The position numbers and the translations under genes were made by a program. Under the pieces are notes generated by a model. It saw only the letters and a program-made list of their open reading frames with translations, had not been told where the DNA came from and ran no database searches. Below, one piece after another: positions 20,244 through 28,178 of a stretch of 32,781 nt of DNA (position 1 is its first letter; each line of letters starts with the position of its first letter). The stretch is from Luteimonas sp. BLCC-B24 (GTDB lineage: Bacteria; Pseudomonadota; Gammaproteobacteria; Xanthomonadales; Xanthomonadaceae): assembly GCF_028550595.1 (NCBI RefSeq), contig NZ_JAQQGN010000013.1, positions 1-32,781 of the forward strand. Reading direction: 5' to 3'.

Positions 20244-20627
20244 TCAGCGCACCGTGAAGCTGAAATTGCCCGTCATGGGGTGGTTGTCGCCTCCCACGGC
20301 GCGGTATTCCACGGTATAGACGCCCGGAGCCAGCGGTCCAGGCAACTTGGCACGCAGGGTCTTGCCGTTGTTGACGATCTCGGTCGTGAAATTCTCGATC
20401 GGCATGGTGGAACTGCCGTGCTTCATGAGCAACTTGAGACGCGACGCCCGCGGAATCAATGTCTCGTTGAACACGAGATCGATCTGGCCTGGCGAGGCCA
20501 CCACCGCATTTGCCGCCGGTGTGGACTGCTGCAGCGCGGCGTGGGCGTGCGCGACCTGCAGCGAAAACTGCCCGGCCGCGATTGCGAGGACGAGCGCGAA
20601 GGAGCGAATGACGTTGGACGACTTCAT
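20244..20627 (-). CDS. copC: Periplasmic copper-binding protein CopC
   Basis: This 127-residue protein has a signal peptide (residues 1-28, ending QVAHA) that leaves a mature N-terminus HAALQQSTPA. That N-terminal His is a Cu(II) ligand in CopC. The beta-barrel fold shows LVFNETLIPRASRLKLL and VGGDNHPMTGNFSFTV, with the second conserved His. No Met-rich Cu(I) loop is apparent, so it is probably the Cu(II)-only type. A GAGGA site lies 8 bp before the ATG. About 130 bp separate it from the terminator of the upstream genes, enough for its own promoter, but no clear boxes were seen. Confidence 0.9.
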   Translation of the reverse strand: MKSSNVIRSFALVLAIAAGQFSLQVAHAHAALQQSTPAANAVVASPGQIDLVFNETLIPRASRLKLLMKHGSSTMPIENFTTEIVNNGKTLRAKLPGPLAPGVYTVEYRAVGGDNHPMTGNFSFTVR

Positions 20628-20757
20628 ATGGATAAATCCTCATTGCGAATGTGATGCAAAGCCCCGTTCGGGAGGGCCGCGCTGTGTTCGATGCGACAAG
20701 CGTTAGGTGTCGGGCTGTCACCGAAACCACGGTTGGTCAGCTTTTGATATTTGAGAT

Positions 20758-20786
20758 GAGGATCCCGCCGCTCAGGCGGGATCCTC
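20758..20786 (-). terminator. Strong hairpin terminator behind the csp gene
   Basis: GAGGATCCCGCC and GGCGGGATCCTC form a perfect 12-bp stem with a 5-nt loop, starting 6 bp after the stop of the cysteine-rich protein gene. The following transcript (ATCTCAAATATC) is A/U-rich but not a pure U-run, so termination may be partial. It probably separates the copLAB-to-csp transcript from copCD. Confidence 0.7.
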
Positions 20787-20792
20787 GACGCG

Positions 20793-21143
20793 TCAAGCCG
20801 CCATGGCGCTGCAGCTTTCCGCGCAACGGCGACAAACTTCGGCGCAGCGCGCCATCTCCGGGTCGTTCATGGCGTCGCATGCATCGGCGCACTGGCGGCA
20901 GATCTCCGCGCAGGCACCGCAAACCACGTCGTGAGCGCTGGCACCGCGCAGCATCGCGTCGGCACTGGTTGCGCAGATATCGGCACACGTCGCAAGTAGT
21001 GCAATGTGCTCTGGGGTCGCGTGGGCACCTCCTTTGGTCAGGCAGTAGTTGATGGTCTCCAGGCAGATGTCATGACACTGCGTGCAGTTGTCGATGCACT
21101 CGTTCATGGCCTGGGACCGGTGTGCGGCGGAATGGTGAGTCAT
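20793..21143 (-). CDS. Csp-type four-helix-bundle copper-storage protein
   Basis: This 116-residue protein has 16 cysteines in repeated CxxxC spacing on successive helices (NECIDNCTQCHDICLETINYC, ATCADIC, VVCGACAEICRQCADAC, ARCAEVCRRCAESC). This is the DUF326-like layout of Csp proteins, which bind many Cu(I) ions inside a helical bundle. There is no Tat or Sec signal, so it is probably cytosolic like Csp3. The N-terminal MTHHSAAH could also bind metal. GGAG precedes the ATG at 21143. It is the last gene before the hairpin terminator, behind the DUF411 gene. Confidence 0.85.
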   Translation of the reverse strand: MTHHSAAHRSQAMNECIDNCTQCHDICLETINYCLTKGGAHATPEHIALLATCADICATSADAMLRGASAHDVVCGACAEICRQCADACDAMNDPEMARCAEVCRRCAESCSAMAA

Positions 21144-21213
21144 GTGGTTCTCCTTCTTCCTTGCGGGCGAGAATTGGCGCGCCCGCAACACCGCCCCCTG
21201 TTGCTGCGACGGA

Positions 21214-21738
21214 TCAGTGCTGTGCGAACGGTTCAGTGGTTCCGTCGCGATGGACCAGCTCGACCGTGTACGGCTGCTGTCGCCCCTCCGGAACCTCCAT
21301 GCCGGGAGAACCAAGCGGCATCCCTGGGAGGACCAGGCCGCGTGCGTCCGGCTTTTCTTCGAGGAGACGCTTGATGTCCGCGGCCGGGACGTGGCCTTCG
21401 ATGACGTATCCGCCGATCTCGGCCGTGTGGCAGGAGCCCTTTGCATAGGGGACACCCAGCCGCTCCTTGAGCGGCCCCAGGTCATCCATGTCGTGCACAT
21501 CCACGGTGAAGCCCGCCTTCTGCACGTGGTCGATCCAGGCACCGCAGCACCCGCAGGTCGGGGTCTTGTGGACGGTCATGCGTGGCAGGGCTGCTGGAGT
21601 CGCGTCGGCTGATTGGACGACAACCTGTGCGGAGGGCGAGGTTGTGGGTTGCGCGGATGAAGCATCCTGGGTGCAAGCACCCAGACCAGCCACGGCAAGG
21701 ACCACAAAAGTCAGGCGGTGCAATCTGAGCGTAGTCAT
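21214..21738 (-). CDS. DUF411 metal-binding lipoprotein
   Basis: This 174-residue protein starts at 21738 and has a lipoprotein signal (VLAVAGLGAC, C22 as lipid site). The DUF411 signature follows: MTVHKTPTCGCCGAWIDHV (C62, C64, C65), YAKGSCHTAEIGGYVIEGHVPA and GLVLPGMPLGSPGMEVP with paired Met. Such proteins accompany copper and silver resistance genes (CopG-like) and probably bind Cu(I) in the periplasm. It starts 14 bp after the NTF2-like gene, so it is in the same transcript. Confidence 0.82.
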   Translation of the reverse strand: MTTLRLHRLTFVVLAVAGLGACTQDASSAQPTTSPSAQVVVQSADATPAALPRMTVHKTPTCGCCGAWIDHVQKAGFTVDVHDMDDLGPLKERLGVPYAKGSCHTAEIGGYVIEGHVPAADIKRLLEEKPDARGLVLPGMPLGSPGMEVPEGRQQPYTVELVHRDGTTEPFAQH

Positions 21739-21752
21739 TTCAAACTCTCGAC

Positions 21753-22262
21753 TCAGCGCTTGGTCCGCGAGGACCAGTGGATGTGGACGATCCGCCAGCC
21801 GTCGGCGGTCTGCTTCAGCACCATCGTTTCGGTGCTCTGGACGGTCAGTGGCTTGCCGTCCTTCTGGGCGTGCAGCTCGCTTTCGGTTCCGACCCACGCG
21901 AACTCGCCAGCGGTTCGTGCACGCTGACGGAGCAGCTGGCGATGGGCGCCCTTGAGGAACGCCGCATCGCTGACTGCGTGATGGCCCATGTATTCCTCGC
22001 GGCTGTGTTCGGCGCCCCCGGACTCGAGGATGAGAACGTCGGCAGCGAGCAGGGCTTCGACCGTGGCCAGATCGCCGCTAGACAGGGCGCTGTTGAAACG
22101 CTCCGCTACGGCGACCGCGGCCTCTGCAGTGACTGGGACGTCGACGTCCGCAGATGCCGCGGCAGCGGGGTGATGTGCGTGCGGCTGTGTCGCCTGCGCC
22201 ATTGCGGGGGACACGACGGCCAGTGCCAGTGCGAGGGTGAACGAGATTGCTGTTGCGTTCAT
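21753..22262 (-). CDS. Exported NTF2-like (SnoaL/DUF4440) protein
   Basis: This 169-residue protein has a signal peptide (residues 1-23, AISFTLALALAVVSPAMAQ) and a short His patch (HAHHPAAAA). The cone-shaped NTF2 fold follows: AVAERFNSALSSGDLATVEALLAADVLILESGG, GHHAVSDAAFLKG and ADGWRIVHIHWSSR. Related proteins are common in copper operons of proteobacteria, but no reaction is known. The fold could hold a small ligand or bind copper through the H-I-H pair near the end. It sits between the cytochrome and DUF411 genes with gaps under 20 bp. Confidence 0.72.
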   Translation of the reverse strand: MNATAISFTLALALAVVSPAMAQATQPHAHHPAAAASADVDVPVTAEAAVAVAERFNSALSSGDLATVEALLAADVLILESGGAEHSREEYMGHHAVSDAAFLKGAHRQLLRQRARTAGEFAWVGTESELHAQKDGKPLTVQSTETMVLKQTADGWRIVHIHWSSRTKR

Positions 22263-22281
22263 TGCGTGGGCTCCAAGGAGA

Positions 22282-23052
22282 TCAATGGGTGTGCGCATGG
22301 CCGTCACCGGCCACGGGCGTGTGTGGTGCAGGGTGCGACTCCACCTTGCCGTTGGGAAGGCGGTGGTCCACCAACCCGACTTCCGTGTCGCTGAGTGTCG
22401 GGCCGTGGTGATCGTCGTCCACGCCCGGCGGGTGCGCATGCGGCATGGAGTTGTTGCCCGGCTCGGATGGGGCAGGGTGATCCTCGGCCTTTTCGTCGTC
22501 ATGGTGGCCTTGCGTCTCGCCGCCGCCATGCGAATGGCCCTCGCTGCTGTCGACAAGTTCCTTGTACGCAGTCGCGTCGAGCGTGGGCAGCACCTGCAGG
22601 AACGCGGCCATGTTCCAGATGTACTCGTCCCCCATGTTCTTGCCCCAGGCGGGCATGCCGCTAGCCTTGATCCCGTGCTTGATCACCCAGAACGCTTTGG
22701 CCACGTCGACCTTGTGTTTGCTGAGGTCTGGAGGCGTGGGATACAGGCCTTGGCTCAACTCGGTTTCGGCCATCGACGGAGCCAAGTGGCACCCTGCGCA
22801 CATGGCCGCATAATTGCCCGCGCCCTGGACGATCCGTGTGCGATCGTCCAAATCCGACGGCACGTCCAGCTGTCCCAGACGTGCCACGATGGAGCGCTCG
22901 CGTGCGGTTTCGAGCAGGAAATGCACGGGCTTCGTGTGCATGTCATCGGCGGCGACGTTGTACACGCCGCCCCACATGAAGCCCGCCGTACCGGCCACGA
23001 CAACCAGCGGAACCCCGATCAACCAAACACGCTTGCGTGTCTTCGGTTGCAT
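22282..23052 (-). CDS. Membrane-anchored c-type cytochrome with a His-rich tail
   Basis: This 256-residue protein starts at MQPKTRKRVW (23052), with a GGGAG site just upstream. One TM anchor (residues 9-30) is followed by a periplasmic class I cytochrome c domain. The heme site is CAGCH (85-89), and the axial Met is probably in SGMPAWGKNM (M133 or M140). The last 80 residues are unusually rich in His, Asp and Glu (EGHSHGGGETQGHHDDEKAEDH, PHAHPPGVDDDHHG, ending DGHAHTH), a likely copper-binding tail. It lies 13 bp behind copB. It may take electrons from Cu(I) oxidation by CopA; that is inference from position only. Confidence 0.78.
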   Translation of the reverse strand: MQPKTRKRVWLIGVPLVVVAGTAGFMWGGVYNVAADDMHTKPVHFLLETARERSIVARLGQLDVPSDLDDRTRIVQGAGNYAAMCAGCHLAPSMAETELSQGLYPTPPDLSKHKVDVAKAFWVIKHGIKASGMPAWGKNMGDEYIWNMAAFLQVLPTLDATAYKELVDSSEGHSHGGGETQGHHDDEKAEDHPAPSEPGNNSMPHAHPPGVDDDHHGPTLSDTEVGLVDHRLPNGKVESHPAPHTPVAGDGHAHTH

Positions 23053-23065
23053 GTATGTTCTCCCA

Positions 23066-24289
23066 TCAGAACCAGATTCGAACGCCGGCGACGATCCGGG
23101 TGTCGTCGATGTCACCGGACTGCGCGCGACGTTGGTCCGCCGTGCCCCCGTAGGCACGCTCCCACACCACCCCGACGTAGGGAGCGAACTGCCGATGGAA
23201 CTCGTAGCGCAAGCGGAAACCGGCTTCGACCTTGCTCAGCCCACTGCCGATTCCCACCGCCGGATCGTCCTTGCTCCAGGCCTCGCCTTCGACCAGCCAC
23301 TGGCCGATCAGCCGGTTGGTGAACAGCATTTCGTATTCGGCTTCCGCACCTACCCCGAGCTGACCGGACTCGCCTAGGTAGGCCGTCGCGGAGACTTCGA
23401 ATTTGTACGGCGCAAGACCGATCACACCGAGCGCGGCATAGGTGCGCGACGGCCCGCCGCCGAAGGCGAAGTCATGGCGGACACCAGCGACTGCGTCCCA
23501 CCATCGGGCGATCGCTCGGCCGTACAGCACTTCCACATCCGCCGACTCGGTGGATCCACCTGCACGCTCGCCCTCGCTGCGCAGCCAGAGCCGGTTCAAG
23601 TCGGAACCCACCCAGCCTTGTGCTTCCCAGGCCATGCCGGTGCCGTCCTCGTCCGCGTCCCACGCCTCTAGCCGGTCAAGCGCCCAGTAGGAATTGATCG
23701 ATTCACCATGCATCAGGTGCTCGTCGAGGTCCGGGAACGCCGCAGCCCGATCTGTCGGCGTGACAACCGGGATTGGCTCGCGCGGCTCGGCCGTCGGCGG
23801 CAGATCCTCGCTGACACCAGGTTGATGGCCCATGGAAGCGTGATCCATGCCCGAGTGATCCATGCCGGAGTGATCCATGCCGGAGTGATCCATTCCGGAG
23901 TGATCCATCCCGGAGTGATCCATCCCGGAGTGATCCATCCCGGAGTGATCCATCCCGGAGTGATCCATCCCGGAGTGATCCATCGTGGAGTGGTCCATCG
24001 TGGAGTGGTCCATCCCGGTGTGTTCGCTGTCGGCAGGATTCGCAGCTCCGTGCCGCATGTTCCCGTGGTTCATCGTCCCGTGATCGTCGGAACTCTTGTC
24101 CGGTGAAGTCGGTAGATGGCCGGCGTGCGGATCCGCGGGCCTTGGCGACGATGGTGACGCAGCCGGCTTGGCTGCCGGATGGTGTGCGGCGTGGTCCGTC
24201 TCCTGCGCCCACGCCGGGGCGCAACCAGTTGCGAGAACGAGTACGGACGTCAGGCCGATGGCTAGGGAGTGACGATTGGAACGGCTCAT
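23066..24289 (-). CDS. copB: Copper resistance outer-membrane protein CopB
   Basis: This 407-residue protein has an N-terminal signal (residues 1-28, ending PAWA). A long His/Met-rich segment follows (about 30-155) with 12 MDH units, then the CopB/PcoB beta-barrel domain (SINSYWALDRLEAWD, GSDLNRLWLRSEGER, VLYGRAIARWWDAVAGVRHDF, FEVSATAYLGESG, ending RIVAGVRIWF, a typical outer-membrane C-terminal Phe). CopB binds copper at the cell surface in cop/pco systems. Two ATGs compete: 24298 overlaps the copA stop, but 24289 is preferred because GGAGG lies about 10 bp before it. Either way copA and copB are coupled. Confidence 0.88.
   Translation of the reverse strand: MSRSNRHSLAIGLTSVLVLATGCAPAWAQETDHAAHHPAAKPAASPSSPRPADPHAGHLPTSPDKSSDDHGTMNHGNMRHGAANPADSEHTGMDHSTMDHSTMDHSGMDHSGMDHSGMDHSGMDHSGMDHSGMDHSGMDHSGMDHSGMDHASMGHQPGVSEDLPPTAEPREPIPVVTPTDRAAAFPDLDEHLMHGESINSYWALDRLEAWDADEDGTGMAWEAQGWVGSDLNRLWLRSEGERAGGSTESADVEVLYGRAIARWWDAVAGVRHDFAFGGGPSRTYAALGVIGLAPYKFEVSATAYLGESGQLGVGAEAEYEMLFTNRLIGQWLVEGEAWSKDDPAVGIGSGLSKVEAGFRLRYEFHRQFAPYVGVVWERAYGGTADQRRAQSGDIDDTRIVAGVRIWF
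23840..24014. repeat. 15-bp tandem repeat coding MDHSG units in copB
   Basis: Twelve near-identical 15-bp units (plus strand GTGATCCATCCCGGA and variants) encode two MDHST, nine MDHSG and one MDHA on the minus strand. The middle units are almost identical, so copy number can change by slippage without breaking the frame. Each unit supplies a Met and a His for copper binding. Confidence 0.9.
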
Positions 24290-24294
24290 GGCGT

Positions 24295-26148
24295 TCATTC
24301 CTCCACCCGCACTTCGCGGAACATGCCGGCTTCCATGTGGTAAAGCAGGTGGCAATGGAACGCCCAGCGACCCAGCGCGTCGGCGCGCACGCGAAAGGCC
24401 CGCTTCGTACCAGGCGGCATGTCGATGGTGTGCTTGCGCACCATGAAGTTGCCGGACTCGTCCTCGAGGTCGCTCCACATGCCGTGCAGATGGATCGGGT
24501 GCGACATCATCGTGTCGTTGACCAAGACGACTCGCATGCGCTCGCCGTACTTCAGACGCAGGGGTTCGGCGTCAGCGAACTTCACTCCATCGAACGACCA
24601 TGCAAAGCGCTCCATGTGACCGGTCAGGTGCAGCTCGACCGTGCGGCCGGGCGCGCGCCCGTCGGGGTCGGGGAACGTGCTGCGCAGATCGCCGTAGGTC
24701 AGTACGCGTCGGCCGTTGCCGCGTAAGCCAATGCCCGGATCATCGAGTCTCGGCACAGGGGCCATCGTCTGCATGTCGACCAGCGGGTTGCCGGTTTCGG
24801 TGGCTGGATGCTCCTGCATCCCGCCGGCACCGTGGTCCATCCCGGCCATGCTCCCTCCGGCGGCCGTGCCTGCTGCCATCGACGACATGTCGTGACCGCT
24901 GTGGTCCATTCCGGCCATGGCACCGCCGGCCATCGCACCGTGCGACATCGAAGACATGTCGTGACCGCCGCCACCCATCCCGCCGTGGCCCATGTCGTCC
25001 ATGGTGAGGAGTGGCTTGGGGTCGACGTCCGGCACCGGCGCCCGCAAGCCTTCCCTGACGGCGAGTGTTCCGCTGATGTATCCCGTGCGGCCGCTGTCCT
25101 GGGCAAAAATGGTGAACGCATCCTGCCCGGTCGGCTCGACAATGACGTCGAACGTTTCAGCGGTGGCGATGCGGAACTCATCGACCGTGACCGGGCGGAC
25201 GTACTGTCCATCGGCCGCGACCACCGTCATCTTCAGGCCCGGGATGCGCACATCGAAGTACGTCATTGCCGACCCGTTGATGAAACGGAGGCGGACCTTC
25301 TCGCCCGACCGGAACAGCCCGGTCCAGTTGCCGAGCGAGGTCGTGCCGTTCATGAGGAAGGTATAGGTGTTGCCGTTGACGTCCGACAGGTCGGTCGGCG
25401 TCATCCGCATCTGGCCCCACATCTTGCGGTCCTCGACCGTAGCGGCCAGGCCGTGCTGCTTCACGTCGTCGAAGAAGTCGCCGACCGTCTGCTTGGAGAA
25501 GTTGTCGAAGTCAGACCGCTTCTTGAGCCTGGCGAACAGGCGCTTCGGATCGAGGTCGGTCCAGTCGCTGAGCATGACCACGTAATCGCGGTCATAGGCG
25601 AAGGGCTCGGGTTCCAGCGGCTCGATCACCAGTGGCCCGTAGAGACCGGCCTGCTCCTGGAAGCCGGAATGGCTGTGGTACCAGTAGGTGCCGCCCTGCA
25701 CGACGTTGAAGCGGTACTGGTAGGTCTCGCCACGGTTGATGCCGTTGAAGCTCAGCCCGGGCACGCCGTCCATGTCGGCCGGCAGCAGGATGCCGTGCCA
25801 GTGGATCGACGCCTGCTCGCCATGGATCGAGCCGCGGGGCAGGGCATTGCGGACCCGCAGGTTGACGGTGGTGCCTTCCCGCCAGCGCAGCAAGGGTGCG
25901 GGAATCGATCCGTTGACTGTGATCGCGGGGCGCGTGGCGCCGGTGAAGTTCATCGGCGTCTCGCCGATGGTCAGGTCGAATTCGCTGCCCGAGAGCACGT
26001 TGGGCAGGCCCTCGGCCTTGACGGCCCAGCTGGAACGGGGCCACAGGCCCAAGGTTGCGACGGCCCCGCCAACAGCAAGGCCCTGGACGAAGCGGCGGCG
26101 CGACGGGGCAGACAGCCCCTCGGCACGGCCGAAAGAATCGGATGACAT
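24295..26148 (-). CDS. copA: Periplasmic multicopper oxidase CopA
   Basis: This 617-residue protein has a twin-arginine signal (SRRRFVQGLAVGGAVATLGL), so it is folded with copper before export. Three cupredoxin domains carry the copper sites HWHG (116-119), HSH (158-160), HPIHLHG (550-556) and HCHLLYHMEAGM (598-609); the Cys is the T1 ligand. A Met/His/Gly-rich insert (about 385-450; DDMGHGGMGGGGHDMSSM, MAGMDHSGHDMSSM) is typical of CopA/PcoA and binds extra Cu(I). It oxidises Cu(I) to the less harmful Cu(II). copB is coupled at the 3' end and copL lies 103 bp upstream, matching the xanthomonad copLAB order. Confidence 0.93.
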   Translation of the reverse strand: MSSDSFGRAEGLSAPSRRRFVQGLAVGGAVATLGLWPRSSWAVKAEGLPNVLSGSEFDLTIGETPMNFTGATRPAITVNGSIPAPLLRWREGTTVNLRVRNALPRGSIHGEQASIHWHGILLPADMDGVPGLSFNGINRGETYQYRFNVVQGGTYWYHSHSGFQEQAGLYGPLVIEPLEPEPFAYDRDYVVMLSDWTDLDPKRLFARLKKRSDFDNFSKQTVGDFFDDVKQHGLAATVEDRKMWGQMRMTPTDLSDVNGNTYTFLMNGTTSLGNWTGLFRSGEKVRLRFINGSAMTYFDVRIPGLKMTVVAADGQYVRPVTVDEFRIATAETFDVIVEPTGQDAFTIFAQDSGRTGYISGTLAVREGLRAPVPDVDPKPLLTMDDMGHGGMGGGGHDMSSMSHGAMAGGAMAGMDHSGHDMSSMAAGTAAGGSMAGMDHGAGGMQEHPATETGNPLVDMQTMAPVPRLDDPGIGLRGNGRRVLTYGDLRSTFPDPDGRAPGRTVELHLTGHMERFAWSFDGVKFADAEPLRLKYGERMRVVLVNDTMMSHPIHLHGMWSDLEDESGNFMVRKHTIDMPPGTKRAFRVRADALGRWAFHCHLLYHMEAGMFREVRVEE

Positions 26149-26251
26149 GGGAACTCCGGGAAAGGTCGAAGGCTCGCGGGACGAGCATTACCCTGTCAGT
26201 GCGGAGCAGCGGACAGGATCCATCAGCGCCTCGGAAGGCGCGCAGGGACAC

Positions 26252-26668
26252 TTAGCCGATCGGAGGTCGGAAGAGATTGGTCAGGGCCGCGGACGCGTGC
26301 ACCGACAGGAACGGTTCGGCGGTGTGCCGGTACCGGATGGTGAAATCGGCGAGTGCCGACCCGGCGAGCGCCGCTGCGCAATGGTGCATGCAGGGGCAGC
26401 AATTACCCGCCTCACAGCAGTCGTCCCACGGCGATACCGCTCCGGCCTCGTCAGTGGCCTGGGGGTGATGGTGCTCATTGGCCCCCGTAGCAGCCGCTGC
26501 TCCTCCATGGCAGGCCGCCATGGCCTCGGCTGCTGTCGGTGCCGAGGTGACGTCACCGGCGGAGTCGCGCACGTGCTCCATGTGCATGGACGCGCCAGCG
26601 ATGCCCGGACCGTTGGCGAGCAAGGCAACGACCAGGAACAACCGCATCAGGAGCGCGCGGAAAGGCAT
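26252..26668 (-). CDS. copL: CopL, Cys/His-rich leader protein of the copAB operon
   Basis: This 138-residue protein starts at MPFRALLMRLFLVVALLANG (26668), a signal peptide. Metal ligands follow in clusters: MHMEHV, ACHGG, NEHHHPQ, DDCCEAGNCCPCMHHC and YRHTAEPF. It ends TNLFRPPIG. CopL is required for copper-induced expression of copAB in Xanthomonas and is found at this position there; how it acts is not settled. An upstream start at 26716 is open but would put extra residues before the signal. A promoter-like pair lies at 26689-26716. Confidence 0.82.
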   Translation of the reverse strand: MPFRALLMRLFLVVALLANGPGIAGASMHMEHVRDSAGDVTSAPTAAEAMAACHGGAAAATGANEHHHPQATDEAGAVSPWDDCCEAGNCCPCMHHCAAALAGSALADFTIRYRHTAEPFLSVHASAALTNLFRPPIG

Positions 26669-26688
26669 GCGCCTTAGTATACGTGCGG

Positions 26689-26716
26689 ATATAACTCCGG
26701 ATGAATACAGTGACAA
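26689..26716 (-). promoter_or_regulatory. Putative promoter of copLAB
   Basis: On the minus strand TTGTCA (26716-26711) and TTATAT (26694-26689) are 16 bp apart and lie 20 bp before the copL start. This is a near-consensus sigma-70 pair. No copper-box (CopR) or CueR dyad was recognised, and no regulator gene for copper is in the window. Confidence 0.4.
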
Positions 26717-26782
26717 CGCACGGGGGATCGAGCCGCGGGTCTTCGTCGCCTGCCTGACCCAACGTCGCCTCCCGCTTTTCGG

Positions 26783-27703
26783 CTACAGGGCCATGTCTTC
26801 GTAGCTGCGGGGATCGGAGACCGGTTCCAGGTGCCCGGTCACGCGCATGGCGGGAAACTCCGCCACGATCTTCTCCACCAGGTCTTCCATGGCGTCATGC
26901 CCGCGCAGCACCGTCCAGTCGCCGGGCACCAGCATGTGCATCTCCATAAACTGGCGGGCCCCGGACTCGCGCGTGCGCACGGCGTGGAATTCGATCCGGC
27001 CCGGTTCGGCGTGCGCGTCCAGGATGGCCTGGATCCGGGCGTCGTCCTCGGGGGACAGGGTCGCGTCCATCAGGCCGGAGGCGGATTCGGACATCAGCCG
27101 GTAGCCGACAACCAGGATGTTCACGCCCACCAGGATCGCGATCACCGGATCCAGCCAGTTCCAGCCTGTCAGCCACGCCAACCCCAGGCCCACCACGACC
27201 CCGACCGAGGTGTACACGTCGGCCATCAGGTGCTTGCCGTCGGCGCGCAGGGTGATGGAGCGGTGGCGCGTGCCGACCTTGATCAGGATCCGCCCGACGA
27301 TGCCGTTGAGGACGGCGGCCATGATCGAAACGGCGAGGCCGATGCCGAGCGATCCCAGCGGCCGGGGGTTGAGCAGGCGATCGATGCCCAGGTAGATGAT
27401 CGAGGCCGCGGCGACGAAGATCATGATCCCTTCCAGCGCGGCGGAGAAATACTCCGCCTTGCTGTGGCCGAAGTGGTGGTCGTCGTCGGCCGGCCGGGCG
27501 GCGATGGTCAGCGAGACCAGGGCGACGATGGCGGCCACCAGGTTGACCATCGATTCGGCGGCGTCCGACAGCAGGCCCACCGAGCCGGTGATCGCCCAGG
27601 CGCTGCCCTTGAGCAGCACCGTCAGCACCGCGGTCACGATGGCCAGCCAGGCGTATTTCCTCAGGTCCGGCGTGGCTTCGGCCGGTCTGTCGCGGGGTTT
27701 CAT
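26783..27703 (-). CDS. Cation diffusion facilitator (CDF) transporter, FieF-like
   Basis: This protein of about 306 residues starts at MKPRDRPAEATPDLRK (27703); an ATG at 27712 is equally possible and neither has a strong ribosome site. Six TM helices carry GSVGLLSDAAESMVNLVAA (helix 2 metal site), DHHFGHSKAEYFSAALEG (the intracellular loop and helix 3) and KHLMADVYTSVGVVVGL (helix 5, H-x3-D). A complete C-terminal cytoplasmic domain follows (MDATLSPEDDARIQAILDAH through EFPAMRVTGHLEPV). It would export Zn, Fe, Co or Cd using the proton gradient. It lies upstream of copL on the same strand with a gap of about 110 bp and is probably a separate transcript. Unlike the CDF at 3210, this one is full length. 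Confidence 0.85.
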   Translation of the reverse strand: MKPRDRPAEATPDLRKYAWLAIVTAVLTVLLKGSAWAITGSVGLLSDAAESMVNLVAAIVALVSLTIAARPADDDHHFGHSKAEYFSAALEGIMIFVAAASIIYLGIDRLLNPRPLGSLGIGLAVSIMAAVLNGIVGRILIKVGTRHRSITLRADGKHLMADVYTSVGVVVGLGLAWLTGWNWLDPVIAILVGVNILVVGYRLMSESASGLMDATLSPEDDARIQAILDAHAEPGRIEFHAVRTRESGARQFMEMHMLVPGDWTVLRGHDAMEDLVEKIVAEFPAMRVTGHLEPVSDPRSYEDMAL

Positions 27704-27787
27704 GGCGACCATTGTCTGCTGTGCGCGCGGGTCCGGCCAGCCGAAGCCTGTCGCCTCACGATCACCAGGGTCGCCCGGAATCTCCAC

Positions 27788-28178
27788 GTGGCCCGTACGT
27801 ACACGTTGTCATTGCGGCGGGCGCCGGGCGATTTCCTCGCGCGGCGGAGGATGCCCCCGTTGGTCATGGTCTACCACACCCACCGCATCCCGAGCAGTTC
27901 GTCGCTGACCTGAAATCGCTCAGCAACAGCTAGCCGTTGGGGCGCCGAGTAAACGATACCGGCGCCGTGATCGTAGGCCGCTTTGGCCGGAAGCGAACAT
28001 CGATAGGGCAGGGGATTAGGGATGTTTATCGAGGGTAGGTAAGGGCGACTTCCGACCCAAACCTGCCCTTCAATTTCCCAAACTTCGAACTTCAGCTAAT
28101 CCGTCGAATGCTGACGCTAAAGGCCGCTAAAACAACAGAAAATTCTGAATCGGCTCGATCAACGGTCCTGGTGCGCTC
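27788..28178. other. Intergenic stretch with repeat copy C, no clear gene
   Basis: No convincing gene was found. A plus-strand frame ends PEQFVADLKSLSNS at about 27933, which could be the tail of a lost gene. The notable part is 27961-28053, which holds GGCGCCGTGATCG, GGCAGGGGATTAGG and ATCGAGGGTAGG. All three have relatives elsewhere in the window. The copper and metal genes end here and the sequence becomes less GC-rich to the right. Confidence 0.5.
28007..28046. repeat. Direct repeat copy C, links island edge and nuclease cassette
   Basis: GGCAGGGGATTAGG (28007-28020) matches 2591-2604 exactly. ATCGAGGGTAGGTAAGGGC (28028-28046) matches 30679-30697 with one mismatch, and ACTTCCG follows both. 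Copy C therefore pairs leftward with B across the metal island and rightward with D across the solitary nuclease-like gene. Confidence 0.55.

Noticed and set aside
23840..24014. Regular short repeats that could suggest a CRISPR array
   Set aside because: The unit is 15 bp with no unique spacers and encodes MDHSG repeats in frame within copB.
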